DNA of 64,000 nucleotides from Nonomuraea endophytica. Lineage in GTDB: Bacteria; Actinomycetota; Actinomycetes; Streptosporangiales; Streptosporangiaceae. Location of the stretch: the NCBI RefSeq assembly GCF_014203235.1, contig NZ_JACHIN010000008.1, positions 411,703-475,702 of the forward strand, in the 5' to 3' direction. Shown piece after piece: positions 7,457-18,200 of this stretch. A program made the translations under genes and the position numbers. Position 1 is the stretch's first letter. The number at the start of each line of letters is the position of its first letter. The notes under the pieces are model-generated. The model made no database searches and was not told the DNA's origin. It saw only the letters and a program-made list of their open reading frames with translations.

Positions 7457-8181
7457 GCCTCCGCAAAGCCGTCCGCTTGGCGCTGCAGGAGGTGGCCGAC
7501 GCCGACAAGGCGCCGCAGATGCAGCGCTACATGAAGTCGGAGATGCCGTTTCTCGGGGTGTCGGCGGGGCCGCGCCGTACCGCGCTGAAGAGGGTTTTCG
7601 CCGCGCACCCGCTGGACGGCGCGCCCGAGTGGCGGCGCGGGGTGCTGGAGCTGTGGCGTGAGGCCGAATACCGCGAGGAGCGCTACGCGGCGATCGAGCT
7701 GTCCGGCTACCACCTCTACCGCGAGCACCAGACGCTCTACACGGTGCCGATGTACGAGGAGATGGTGGTCACCGGCGCCTGGTGGGACCTGGTGGACGAG
7801 ATCGCCACGCACCGGGTCGGCGGGCTGCTGGCGGCCTTCCCCGATTCGATGCGCCCGCTCATGCTGCAGTGGGCGGGACAGTCCGATCTGTGGAAGCGCC
7901 GGACGGCGATCCTGTCGCAGAACCGGTTCAAGCAGCGCACCGACACCGCCCTGCTGTTCGCGTGCATCGAGCCGAGCCTGTCGGACAACGACTTCTTCGC
8001 CCGCAAGGCGATCGGCTGGGCGCTGCGCGAATACGCGAAGGTCAGCCCGCGCGAGGTGGTGCGTTACGTCCAGGCCAAGGGCATCTCGGGCCTGAGCCGG
8101 CGCGAGGCGCTCAAGAACATCGCTATCGAGTCCACAACGCCTCCTGCACCGCCTGCACCAGCGCCATCAGTCCAGGAGTGA
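7453..8181 (+). CDS. DNA alkylation repair protein, AlkD-like HEAT-repeat glycosylase family
   Basis: 242-residue all-helical protein of the DNA alkylation repair (AlkC/AlkD-like) family, with the typical features MQRYMKSEMPFLGVSAG near the N-terminus, WWDLVDEIA, and FFARKAIGWALREYAK near the C-terminus. AlkD proteins excise cationic alkylpurines without base flipping. The ATG overlaps the kstR2 stop (ATGA), so it is translated with kstR2, a linkage without evident metabolic meaning. A proline-rich tail of about 15 residues overlaps the convergent lysR gene by 59 bases. Activity on DNA is inferred from family membership. Confidence 0.88.
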   Translation: MSLRKAVRLALQEVADADKAPQMQRYMKSEMPFLGVSAGPRRTALKRVFAAHPLDGAPEWRRGVLELWREAEYREERYAAIELSGYHLYREHQTLYTVPMYEEMVVTGAWWDLVDEIATHRVGGLLAAFPDSMRPLMLQWAGQSDLWKRRTAILSQNRFKQRTDTALLFACIEPSLSDNDFFARKAIGWALREYAKVSPREVVRYVQAKGISGLSRREALKNIAIESTTPPAPPAPAPSVQE

Positions 8182-8953
8182 CGCCCTCGCCGCGCCAGGC
8201 CAGCCCGTAGGTCAGGCGCAGGTCGGCCCCTTCGAGCGGGACGAACCTGATGTCCTCCCTGCGGACGGTCCTGGCCACGAGCTGCGGGATCGGCAGCAGC
8301 CCGGCCCCGGCGGCGACCAGGTCGAGGGCGGCGGCGTAGTCGTCCTCGACCACCTGCCGATGCCGTCCCGGCAGTCCTTCCAGCCGCCCGCCGGGCACGA
8401 GCAGGTCCTGCCCGCTCAGCTGCTCGGCCAGCACCCGGTTACGCCACGGATGATCAGCCGGTACGGCCAGCCGATCCACGGTCACGTGAAAACGCGCCCC
8501 CGTGGTGAACCTGGCCGGAGCCGGAAAGGCGACGAGCGCCGCCGAAACCCGCCCCTCGTCCAAAGCCTGGGCGGCGGCGGCGCGCCCGGCCGGGCGGAGC
8601 TCGACGGCCAGGGACGGGCCTCGGGCCGCCAGCCGCCGCACGATCCGCGCCGCCAGCGCCCCGGCAAGCGGTGGATAAGCCAAATGGATAATCGTCTGGG
8701 TCAGCCGAGCCGCTTCCTCACTGAAGCCGTCGACCGCCGCCAGCACCCGCTCGGCCTGCGCGAGCAGCGCCGCGCCGGCCGGAGTCAGCCGCACCTCGCG
8801 GGCGTTGCGCTCGAAGAGCTGGAGGTTGAGGGCGTTCTCCAGCCGGGTGATGGCCTGGCTCATGGCCGGCTGCGACATGCCCAGGTCGGCGGCGGCCCGC
8901 GAGAAGCTGAGCCGCCCGGCCACGCGGGCGAAGCAGTGGATCTCCTTGAGCAT
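8123..8953 (-). CDS. LysR-family transcriptional regulator, divergent from metE
   Basis: LysR regulator with an N-terminal winged helix (FSRAAADLGMSQPAMSQAITR) and a periplasmic-binding-like effector domain. I chose the ATG at 8953 (MLKEIHCFARVAG) because LysR proteins usually have only a few residues before the first helix; upstream starts at 8977 and 9019 would cover the palindrome and most of the intergenic region. This gives 276 residues. The position back to back with metE resembles metR-metE of enterobacteria and suggests control of methionine synthesis, but the sequence itself is not diagnostic of MetR. Its 3' end overlaps the AlkD-like gene. Confidence 0.85.
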   Translation of the reverse strand: MLKEIHCFARVAGRLSFSRAAADLGMSQPAMSQAITRLENALNLQLFERNAREVRLTPAGAALLAQAERVLAAVDGFSEEAARLTQTIIHLAYPPLAGALAARIVRRLAARGPSLAVELRPAGRAAAAQALDEGRVSAALVAFPAPARFTTGARFHVTVDRLAVPADHPWRNRVLAEQLSGQDLLVPGGRLEGLPGRHRQVVEDDYAAALDLVAAGAGLLPIPQLVARTVRREDIRFVPLEGADLRLTYGLAWRGEGVTPGLMALVQAVQEALWTR

Positions 8954-8969
8954 AAGCAGCACGAATAGA

Positions 8970-8979
8970 TGATGCATCA
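8970..8979. promoter_or_regulatory. 10-bp palindrome between lysR and metE
   Basis: TGATGCATCA is a perfect palindrome in the 84-base divergent gap, 17 bases upstream of the chosen lysR start. LysR proteins usually bind interrupted dyads of the T-N11-A type in such gaps. The site is a candidate operator only because of its position and symmetry. Confidence 0.4.
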
Positions 8980-9037
8980 CCGCGGAGATCGAAGGCACGA
9001 TCCAGAGGTCTTTCTTCACCGGCTTGGGAGCAATGAG

Positions 9038-11182
9038 ATGTCATCGTCCACCGTGCTCGGATACCCCCGCATCGGCCCGAACAGAGAGCTGAAGCGCGCC
9101 CTGGAGTCCTACTGGGACGGGCGCACCACGCGCCGCGACCTTGAGGAGGAGGGCGCCCGGCTGCGGGCCGCCACCTGGGGCCGGCTGGCCGGGCTGGGGC
9201 TCGGGGAGCTGCCGTCCAACACGTTCTCGTTCTATGACCAGGTGCTCGACACCGCCGTGCTGCTCGGCGCGGTGCCGGAGCGCTATCTCGCCGCCGACGA
9301 CCCCTATTTCGCCATGGCGCGCGGCACCGACGGGCTGGCGCCGCTGCGGATGACCAAGTGGTTCGACACCAACTACCACTACATCGTGCCGGAGATCGGC
9401 CCCAAGACCGTCTTCACGCTCGACGCCGCCAAGCCGCTGGCGGAGGTGCGCGAGGCGCGCGCGCTCGGCCACGAGACGCGGCCCGTGGTGGTGGGCCCGG
9501 TGACGTTCCTGTCGCTGTCCGGGGCGCTGGAGCGGCTGGAGGACGTGCTCGGCCCCTACGAGGAGCTCCTGGCCGCCCTGGCGCGGGAAGAGGTGGCCTG
9601 GGTGCAGCTCGACGAGCCCGCGCTGGTCACCGACCTCACGCCCGCCCAGCTCGACGCGGTCCGCGCCGCCTACTCCAGGCTCGGCGCCGCGCCCGACCGG
9701 CCCAAGATCCTCGTCGCCTCCTACTTCGGGGACCTGGGCCCGGCCCTGCCCGCGCTGGCCGCCACGCCGGTCGAGGGCATCGGCCTCGACCTGGTGCGAG
9801 GGTCGGTGCCCGAGCTCGCGCTGGACGGCAAGACCGTCTTCGCGGGCGTCGTCTCCGGCCGCGACGTCTGGCGCACCGACCCGGGCCGCGCCCTCGAAAA
9901 GCTCCGGGGCGTGCGCGCGGACCGGATCGTGGTGAGCACCTCCTGCTCACTGCAGCACGTCCCCTACGACGTCGCCGCCGAGGACGGTCTCGAACCCGCC
10001 CTCGTCGCCCGCCTGGCCTTCGCCGAGCAGAAGGTGGCCGAGGTGGTCGAGCTGGCCCGCCTGCTGGCGGACGGCGCCGCCGTACCCTTTGACGAGGCTC
10101 CCGTCGCGGCGGCGAGCGTCTCCCAGGAGGCACGCCCGGCCCGCAGCCCCTACCCCGTGCGGGCCGCGGCGCAGGCCGGGCACCTCAACCTGCCCCCGCT
10201 GCCGACCACCACGATCGGCTCGTTCCCGCAGACCGGCGAGCTGCGCGCGGCGCGCGCCGGCGTCGTGGCGGGCGCGCTGGCCGAGGACGACTACGAGAAG
10301 CTCGTCGAGCGCGAGATCGAGCACGCCATCCAGGTGCAGGAGGACCTCGGCCTGGACGTGCTCGTGCACGGCGAGCCCGAGCGCAACGACATGGTGCAGT
10401 ACTTCGCCGAGCACCTCGACGGCTTCGCCGTCACCAAGAACGGCTGGGTGCAGTCGTACGGCTCGCGCTGCACCCGCCCGCCGATCATCCACGGCGACGT
10501 ACGGCGTCCGGCGCCCATCACCGTGCGCTGGTCCACCTACGCGCAGTCGCTCACCGATCGCCCCGTCAAGGGCATGCTGACCGGGCCGGTGACGATCGTG
10601 GCCTGGTCGTTCGACCGCGACGACCTGCCACAGCGGGACGTGGTGTTCCAGGTGGCCGACGCGATCGCCGAGGAGGTGCGCGACCTGGAGGCGGCCGGGC
10701 TCTCCGTCATCCAGGTGGACGAGCCGGCCCTGCGGGAACTGCTGCCGCTGCGCGCCGCCGAGCAGCCCGCGTACCTGGAGTGGGCGGTGGCCGCCTACCG
10801 CAGGGCCACGTCGGTGGTCGCCGACCGCACGCAGATCCACACGCACCTGTGCTACTCCGACGCCGACCAGATCCTGGCCGCGATCGACGGCCTGGACGCC
10901 GACGTCACCACCATCGAGTCGGCCCGCTCGGGACGGCGCATCCTGGACGCGGTGAGCGGCTACTCGCGCGGTCTCGGGCCGGGCGTCTACGACATCCACT
11001 CGCCGAGGGTGCCGTCGGCCGACGAGGTCGAGGAACGGCTCGCCGCCACCCTGAAGGTCCTGCCCGGCGACCGGGTGTGGGTGAACCCGGACTGCGGCCT
11101 GAAGACCCGTACGTACGCGCAGGTGGAGGCGTCGCTGGGCAATGTGGTCGAGGCGGCCCGCCGCCTGCGCGCCACGCTCTGA
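9038..11182 (+). CDS. metE: Cobalamin-independent methionine synthase (5-methyltetrahydropteroyltriglutamate-homocysteine methyltransferase)
   Basis: 714-residue MetE, which transfers a methyl group from methyltetrahydrofolate-polyglutamate to homocysteine without cobalamin. It has two (beta/alpha)8 barrels. The N-terminal barrel starts STVLGYPRIGPNRELKRALE. The C-terminal barrel has TTTIGSFPQT and the zinc ligands in IHTHLCYSD (His and Cys) and WVNPDCGLKTR (Cys). The ATG at 9038 has a GGGAG element 7 bases upstream. It is slightly shorter than the usual 750-760 residues, mainly through compact loops. A LysR gene is divergent and may control it. No cobalamin riboswitch can fit in the 84-base gap. 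Confidence 0.97.
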   Translation: MSSSTVLGYPRIGPNRELKRALESYWDGRTTRRDLEEEGARLRAATWGRLAGLGLGELPSNTFSFYDQVLDTAVLLGAVPERYLAADDPYFAMARGTDGLAPLRMTKWFDTNYHYIVPEIGPKTVFTLDAAKPLAEVREARALGHETRPVVVGPVTFLSLSGALERLEDVLGPYEELLAALAREEVAWVQLDEPALVTDLTPAQLDAVRAAYSRLGAAPDRPKILVASYFGDLGPALPALAATPVEGIGLDLVRGSVPELALDGKTVFAGVVSGRDVWRTDPGRALEKLRGVRADRIVVSTSCSLQHVPYDVAAEDGLEPALVARLAFAEQKVAEVVELARLLADGAAVPFDEAPVAAASVSQEARPARSPYPVRAAAQAGHLNLPPLPTTTIGSFPQTGELRAARAGVVAGALAEDDYEKLVEREIEHAIQVQEDLGLDVLVHGEPERNDMVQYFAEHLDGFAVTKNGWVQSYGSRCTRPPIIHGDVRRPAPITVRWSTYAQSLTDRPVKGMLTGPVTIVAWSFDRDDLPQRDVVFQVADAIAEEVRDLEAAGLSVIQVDEPALRELLPLRAAEQPAYLEWAVAAYRRATSVVADRTQIHTHLCYSDADQILAAIDGLDADVTTIESARSGRRILDAVSGYSRGLGPGVYDIHSPRVPSADEVEERLAATLKVLPGDRVWVNPDCGLKTRTYAQVEASLGNVVEAARRLRATL

Positions 11183-11190
11183 CGGGGCGC

Positions 11191-11727
11191 TCAGCCGGTG
11201 TCGTGGAGGCGCTGGAAGTCGTCGAGGTTCTGGCGGTAGTGGGCCAGGTCGGCTTCCAGCGCCTGCCTGGTGAAGCGTTCGGGGTTCTCGCGGTGGACGG
11301 CCCGGCCCGTGTGGGTCCAGAAGGCGTCGGCCGGCACGCGGTCGGCGCCGGCCGGGACGAAGCGCAGGGCTTCGGCGACCGCGTCGGCCGCCAGCTCCCA
11401 TCCGGCGACGACGCTCTCGTAGGCGTCGTCGCCGGCGGTGGGGTCGGCGGCGAACTCGAGGTCCTCGGCCAGGGCCCGGTGCGCGTAGACGCCGGCGACG
11501 ACCACCCACTGACCGGCGTCGACGAGCCGGGAGATGCCGGGGCCGAAGCGCATCTCGTGCCGGCGCGCCGCCCGCTCGCCCTCGTAGGACACCTCGACCT
11601 CGATCGTGCCCAGGCGCAGCGTCCAGGCGTCCTCGCCCGCGACGGGCTCGGAGGTCTCGCCGCCTTCTGGGACGGCCAGGTCGAGGTAGACGTAGCCCTC
11701 GGCCAGCGATCTGGCCCGCTCAGGCAT
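11191..11727 (-). CDS. Unknown protein, candidate immunity factor A of the giant toxin operon
   Basis: 178-residue acidic protein with no signal peptide and no family that I recognise. It aligns along its length with the next upstream gene: both have YLDL near residue 15, L(V/L)DAG(Q/E)W in the middle, and a C-terminal block with VP, AFW, G, P-RF and YR-L in the same order (for example RVPADAFWTHTGRAVH). This copy lacks the two CxxC knuckles found in its paralogue. It starts inside the last 8 bases of that gene, so it is the last member of the toxin operon. Small acidic cytoplasmic proteins directly after a secreted toxin are often immunity proteins; that role is inferred from position only. 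Confidence 0.65.
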   Translation of the reverse strand: MPERARSLAEGYVYLDLAVPEGGETSEPVAGEDAWTLRLGTIEVEVSYEGERAARRHEMRFGPGISRLVDAGQWVVVAGVYAHRALAEDLEFAADPTAGDDAYESVVAGWELAADAVAEALRFVPAGADRVPADAFWTHTGRAVHRENPERFTRQALEADLAHYRQNLDDFQRLHDTG

Positions 11728-12247
11728 ACTCGGCCACCAGGCTGCGGTAGGTGTCCCTGACGATGAGCAGCCGGTCGAGGTCGAACCGGCCGGGTTCGAC
11801 GGCCAGCAACTCCAGCCCCCGGTCGGACCAGAAGGCGGTCTCCGGCACCGCGTCGTCGCCGGGGCGGATGAACTTGACGACCTCTTCGACGGCGGCAGCG
11901 GCGATCGACAGCGCCCTCCTGGCCTCGGCGGCGTCGTCGACGGGCACGTTGCCCGCGCTCAGATCGGCCACCCAGAGCCATTCACCGGCGTCGAGCAGCT
12001 CCGACGGCTCGGGGCCGCCGAAGGTCGGGTAGCCGGCCGGGACGACGGGCCGCGCGGGCAGGCCGAACAGGAACTCGCGCTCGGCGCCGCAGCCCTGGCA
12101 GCGCCCGGCGTAGCGGTCGGCGTGCTCGCCATCGGCGACCACCAGTCCCCTGCTCCAGGTCGTCTCGACGGAGCCGCACTGCTCACACGGGTTGAGGTCG
12201 AGGTAGAGGTGCGCCTCGTCCCTCGTCCGCGCCACCGCGAATCCCAT
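11720..12247 (-). CDS. Unknown CxxC-containing protein, candidate immunity factor B
   Basis: 175-residue protein directly after the giant toxin-like gene. It has two CxxC pairs (NPCEQCG and RCQGCGAE, about residues 19-65), arranged like a zinc ribbon, then a C-terminal part shared with the downstream paralogue (VPETAFWSDRGLEL). I chose the ATG at 12247 because it has an AAGGGACGG Shine-Dalgarno and puts the conserved YLDL at the same distance from the start as in the paralogue (14 versus 13 residues). An alternative ATG at 12274 overlaps the toxin stop as ATGA and would add nine residues. Immunity to the toxin is inferred from operon position and not seen in the sequence. Confidence 0.65.
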   Translation of the reverse strand: MGFAVARTRDEAHLYLDLNPCEQCGSVETTWSRGLVVADGEHADRYAGRCQGCGAEREFLFGLPARPVVPAGYPTFGGPEPSELLDAGEWLWVADLSAGNVPVDDAAEARRALSIAAAAVEEVVKFIRPGDDAVPETAFWSDRGLELLAVEPGRFDLDRLLIVRDTYRSLVAEYA

Positions 12248-12270
12248 GACCGTCCCTTCGTCCGCCCCCA

Positions 12271-15200
12271 TCATGACGCATCCGCCGGCTCACGCCGGAC
12301 CGGGAACCTGATCGCGCGGTGCCCGCAGACGCACGGCTCGTCGTCCGGGCAGAGGCACTCGTAGGGGAAGTAGCCGGTGGTGTTGGCGAGCTGGCGGGCC
12401 CGCTCGGCCCGGTCGGTCGGCGGCGTGCGGCCGTCCAGGAGCTCGCGGATCGACTGGCGGAAGGCGACGGGCTCGTCGACGCGCCCGCGTCCGTCCACGA
12501 GCCTGGCCAGGGCGTCAGCAAGGTCGGACGGCAGATGGCCGCGCAGGTGCGGGTTGTCGCCCACGCCGAACGCGGCGGCCGTCTCCACCAGCACACGCAA
12601 CCGCGCCGGTCTCTGGTACGGCGTGGCCGCGTCGACCTGGCGCACCGCCTCCCGCAGCCGGGCGATCGCCTTGTGGTCCTCCACGGTCAGCGTGGTGGGG
12701 GCGGTGGCCGGGTCGGCGGGCGGGTTGCGCCTGAGCATGCCGGCGCCCGCGGGCACGCCCTGCAGCGCGCTGATCATGGCGGCCGCCTCTCCGGCGGCGT
12801 TCCGCTCGATGGCGCCGAACGAGCCGAGCGCGGCCACCTGGTAGCGGGCGACGCCCCGGTGGACGGTCACGGTGAGCGGTTCGCCGCGGGTGGCCCGGTG
12901 TGACGACAGCTCGACGGCGACCGGCCGCTGCCCCGGGACGACGAGGTCGAGGAGGGCGTCGCCGTACACCCTGATCTCGGCGCCGGCCTGTTCGGCGGCG
13001 CGCGCGACGGCAGCGGCGGCGGCCCGCACGGGCGGGATGGCCCGCTGGCCGAAGACCGAGTACAACGCGTTGACGTGGACGGGCGCGAGCTGTCCGGCCC
13101 GCGCGGCCAGGATCATGCGGGTGCGCGCCTCGATACCGCCGACGTTGAGCCCGGCCTGGGCGGCGGCCTCGCTCAGCTCGTTCTCGCGCTGGGCGCGCAT
13201 CGGCTTGGGGGCGTCGGCGAGCGCCCGGACCGCGGTCCTGACCCGCACGAGCGCGGGGACGTCGTCGGCGCCGATCGCCGGGCCAGCCGGGAGCGTGCCG
13301 TCGTTCATGATGCCGCCCGGAGGCAGTCCGGCGCTCTGCCGGGCGATCTGCGTGGCCGTCTTGAGCAGGACCTCGGCGGCGTTGAGCGCGGAGACCTCCA
13401 GGACGAGCTGGCCCGGCCGGCCGAGCTGGGGGTAGACGTCCACCTGGCCGGGCGGGGCGGCGGACTTGGAGACGAGCAGCTCCAGGCTGCCGCCCGGCCA
13501 CTCGACGGTGAAGCGGCCCGGCCCCGCCGGGGTGATCGAGGTGACGCCGGCGGCGTCGGCCAGGCGGTCCAGCGCGGCCGGCGAGGTGTCGAGCGCGCCG
13601 ATCGCGGTCGCGGAGTCGACCACCGGGCCGGCGCCCGTGTTGAGCAGGTCGGCGATCGAGCCCTGGCGCGGCACGGTCTTCACGCGCGGGCCGTCGCCCC
13701 ACGGCGGTGGCGGCGCCGGGTGACCCCTGGACTCGATGTCGGCGGCGATCGCCTCGATCGCCTGGGCCAGGTTGAGCTGGGCCACCGCGTCGGTGGCCCG
13801 GTTCCACAGGCCGGACAGGTGGGCGTGCTCGTTGAGCCGCGGGGTCAGGCAGTGGTCCTGCCCCTCGCGCACCTGCTGGCCGGGCAGGAACGTGCGGACC
13901 ACGCCCTGGCTCCGGCCCTCCTGGTTGGCCGCCTCCTCCTGCAGGGCGTGGCTGACCTCGTGCACCAGCGTGGACTCCACGGCGTACGGGTGCAGCCTCG
14001 GCCGGAGCACGACCACGAGGGGATCGTCCTGGTTGGTCCCGGTGGAGATCCTGGCGTTGTCGGCGGCGCCGGGGTCGCCGATGGTGAAGCGCACGTAGAG
14101 GAGGCCGTGCGTCGGCGTGACGATCTCCATGGTCGTGCCGTCGGCCATCCAGCTCAGGGTGGTGACGGCGCCGCCGAAGGAGCCCGGCGTGAGCTGGATG
14201 GCGGCCAGCTCGTCATGGTCCAGGTCGGGCATGGAGGCCGGGCGCGCGTCGACGGCGAACGGCGAGCCGGGCAGGGCGGGCGACGGCGCGGACGGGCCGG
14301 GGGCGGACGGCCCCGGGGTCGGGGCGGACGAGCCGGGCGAGGCCTGGCTGGCGCTGCCCGCCGCGGGCGTGCCGGGAGAGGCCGCCGGCGTCGCGGAGGC
14401 GGGCGGGAACGCCGGGGCGGGGGCCGCGTACGAGATCTTGCGGTTGTCCAGCTCGGCCCGGATCTTGTCCGACAGCGAGCCTTCCACGGGCGAGGTGTGG
14501 AAGAGGTGGCGCAGGTCCAGGTTGTGGTCGCGGGAGAGCTGGACGAGGAGTTCCGGCACGGTGCCGAACGCCTCGGCGAACCCGAGGTCCCGCTCGTCGC
14601 TGCGGACGGTGCCGTCCGGTCCGAACAGGTAGCCGCGCACCGTGCCGTCGTGCTCGGTCACCGTGAGGTGGACCGGAACCCGCTCCTCGAACGCCTTGCG
14701 CCGGGCCTCGACCAGCGGGGCGAGCGGGTCGGCCGCCGTGGCGGCCCCCTCCAGGAGCAGGGTGCCGTGGTTCAGCGAGGGCGGGGTGAAGGCCCAGCCC
14801 GCCCCGAGCGGAATGCCCGCCTCGACGTCGGCCATCATCTGCTCGAACTCGCCCTCGAACATGGCGACGACCACGGTGGCCGTGCCCACGTTGGGGAGGA
14901 AGTCGGGGGTGGAGCGGGTCTCGCGCCCGCGCGGGGTCCGGGTGATCTGGGTCAGCGTCCCGTCGTAGGCGACGTGGAACTCGACCTTGAGCATCGTGCC
15001 GCGCTGGTGGTCGGTGGCCTCGTCGCGGTTGCCCATGGACGTGGTGACGCGGTCGCTGGCCTGGTCGCCGACGTTGTAGCCGCCCTTCAGCGTCGTGCTG
15101 TCATCGGCGGCGCCGACGCTCCTGCTGACCGGCAGCAGCCTGCTGCGGCCCGTGGACGCGCTGGCCATCCGCTGAACGCGGTGGATGCGGCCGAGTTCGC

Positions 15201-18200
15201 GCGCGTCGAGGGGGCCGACGACGACCGCGTTCACGTGCGGCCGCGCGCTGAGGCCGATGTCGAAGGCGAGGCCGGAGCCCGTGGGCCCGTTCAGGCGCCC
15301 GTTGGTCAGCCCGCCCTGGCCCGCCATGCGGTCGAACAGGGTCGTCAGCGCAAGGTCGTTGACCAGCGCCTCAAGCTCGTTCATTCGCTCGAGCATGGCG
15401 CGCTTGCTGAAGCGGCCACCGGCGCGCAGCGCGGCCGCGAGGTTCTGGGTGATCGAGCCGTCGGTGACCACCGTCTCGGTCTTCGTCGTGACCGGCAGCC
15501 TGATGATCTGCCGCGGGTCGGTCTGCGCCTGTGTGGCCGGGGCGGCCGGAGCGTTCTCCGCCGGAATGATCTCGTCGGACTCGATGAGGCGGACCATCTC
15601 CACGTCGAGCACGACCTTCGTCTCGGCGGGCCGTCCGGGATGGAGTGTCTGGTCGACCAGGCGGCGCGTGCCCGACCTGAAGTTCCAGAAGCGCTTGCGC
15701 ACGGGCCTGCGCTCCACCTCGATGACCAGCGTGCCCGTCTGCCTGACCCGGTGCATGTCGGCGGGGCCGCCGTAGCGCTCCACCGACGTCTCCTGCTGGG
15801 AGTAGGAGCCCGAGCGGGAGCGGTTCCTGTCGGTGGAGGCGGAGGCGTCCTGGCCGCCCGAGGTCTCCGCGTCGGCGCCCCCGAGCTCCGTGCCCAGACT
15901 GCGGCCGACCGACTCGGTGACGCCCTCCTCCTCGTAGGTGTAGTCCTGGTCGAGGGGCACCTTGGTCTTCGTCGGGCCCAGGTCCTCGGCGGAGTCCGGG
16001 TCCAGCTCCATCCTGATCTTGACGGTGAACCGCTCGGTCCTGCCCGTCGAGCCGACCCGCATCGTGAACGAGTCCTTGTGGCCGCGGCCGAGCATGTTGT
16101 CGATCTTCCCGCGCCAGCGCTTGCCGGACAGCGAGCCGTCCAGCTTGTCCAGGACGGCCGGGTCGCCGAGCAGCGAACCGGGCGCCACCTCCTCGATGGC
16201 GTCGAGGACCGCGTCGAAGACCTCGGTCCGCTCGCCGTTGTTCGTGAACGTGGTGCTGTCGAACTTGGTCATGCCCATCCGGGTGGCGATGTGATCGGGC
16301 AGGATCACCTTGCGCACCTTCGCTGCCAGCTCACTCGCCTTGGTCATGCGCGAGCCCTCGGGCGCGTCCTTCATCGGCGCCATGCCGGGCAGTTTGGCCA
16401 GCGCGTCGAGCAGGGCCTGCGGCGTGTGCCGGTCGGACAGCGGGATCTCCGGGTCGCCCGTGGCCTTGTGCGCCCGCAGCGCCATGAGGTAGCGCTTGGC
16501 CAGCGGGACGGCGACCGTACGGTCGAGTTCCAGGTTTCCGTCGAGGAAGCGCTCCACGGCGTCGGCCACCTGGTGCAGGGGCACCTGCATGTCGCCCTGC
16601 GCGTACATCCGCAGGACGACCTCCTCCGGCACCGAGAACAGCACGGTCCGGTCGTCCACGGTCACGGTCCTGATGCCGGACAGGTCGCCGGGGTCGAAGG
16701 CGGACATGGGGAAGTCCACCGATGCGCGGAAGAGGTACTGCTGGCCGATGTCGATGGTCAGCCGCTCGCGTCCCCAGATCAGCAGCCGGGAGGTGTTGTG
16801 GCCCTGGTTCCAGGAGCCGTTCGTGCCGGTGCTGCCGCCGAAGTTGCCGTTGTCCTCCTCCTGGTGGCCGTAGTTGCCGCCGCCGTTGACGCCGACGTTG
16901 GAGGAGGTGCCCAGGGAGGTGCCCTGGCTGAACAGTTGCAGGAAGATGTCGCCGATCACGAGCGGGCTCGACGTCAGGAACTGCATCTGGCCCATGTTCC
17001 AGTCGAGCTTGAGCTGCCCGTGCGCCGGACCGAACCGCCCCTGCCCCCGTACGGCGAAGCGCGTCATGTAGGGCGACTTCCTGAACGGGTGCGCCGAGAC
17101 GTTGTGCACCCCGAGGAAGGCGGCGATGTGGTGGAAGGCGGGCGAGCCCCGGCCCATCAGCCGGGGCAGGAGCCTCCTGGCCGCGTCCAGGAAGCCGCGC
17201 GTGTCGACGTGGAGCAGCGTGGCCTGGTCGAGCAGGTCCGCGGGGATCGTCTGCCACTCCCCCGGCGGGCGGTCGCGGTCGAGCAGGAGGTCGATCGGCG
17301 TCATCATGTGGATGACCACGGCTCGGTTGGACAGCTCCTTCGGCTCCTTGCCCTCCCGATGCAGGAAGACCTTGGCCCGTCCCTTGGTCTCGGTGACGGC
17401 CATCTCCGTCGTGGTCTCGATGAGCGTCACGTCGTTGCCGGTGTCGCCCATGCTGGAGCCGCTGTTCTTGCTGACCCCGGCGCCGCCGCCGGTCCTGGCG
17501 CCGTACTTGGCGCCCTCGGTGTTCTCTCCGGGGCTGTGGCCCGCGTTCACTCCGCCGTTGACGCCGGTGGACCGTCCGTGTCCCTCTGAGGCGACGCCGG
17601 TGTTGGAGCCGATGTTGAGGAGCGCTTCCGCCCTCTTGTCGGTGGTGGCCACGACTTCGGTGGTGTCGAGGTCCGCGCTGAGGTCCACCTCCACGGTGAC
17701 GTGCTCCGTGGCGTGGAAGCGGCTGTTGAGCGTCAGGTCGAAGTGGATGTTCTGCTGGATCGCCTGGTTGAGGCCGGTCCTGATGCGAAGGTCGGACAGC
17801 TGGTCCGCCACCTCGACCAGGTTGTCGAACTGGGAGGCCGCCTTGAGCGGGTCGTCCAGCGGGAACACGGGCCGGCCGTTGGCGATCTTGGGCAGCAGGC
17901 CGGCCTCGCGCAGTCCCTTGAGCGTGTCCCGCACCACCGCCGGAAGGTTCTCCACCTCCGTGACCAGGGCGAACACCGCGTCGGGAAGCTGGTGCCGCTG
18001 GTTTCCCTGCCAGATCGACCGGGCCTCCTCCTTCTTCTTCCTCTCGTTCGGATTGGTCAGTTCCTCGGGGTCGTCGCGCAGGAGGATGCGGCCCTTGCTG
18101 TCGCGGCGCGGGGTGCCGTCCGGGCCGTACAGCACGGCGGCGGGGTCGAAGGGCAGGTCCGCGCGGGCCGCGGCCGACTCCGCCACGACCATGTGGAGCT

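Noticed and set aside
13075..17589. 1504-codon open frame on the plus strand opposite the giant gene
   Set aside because: It is antisense to a gene with clear domain structure, has very biased Gly/Val/Arg/His composition typical of shadow frames in high-GC DNA, and has no recognisable motif.
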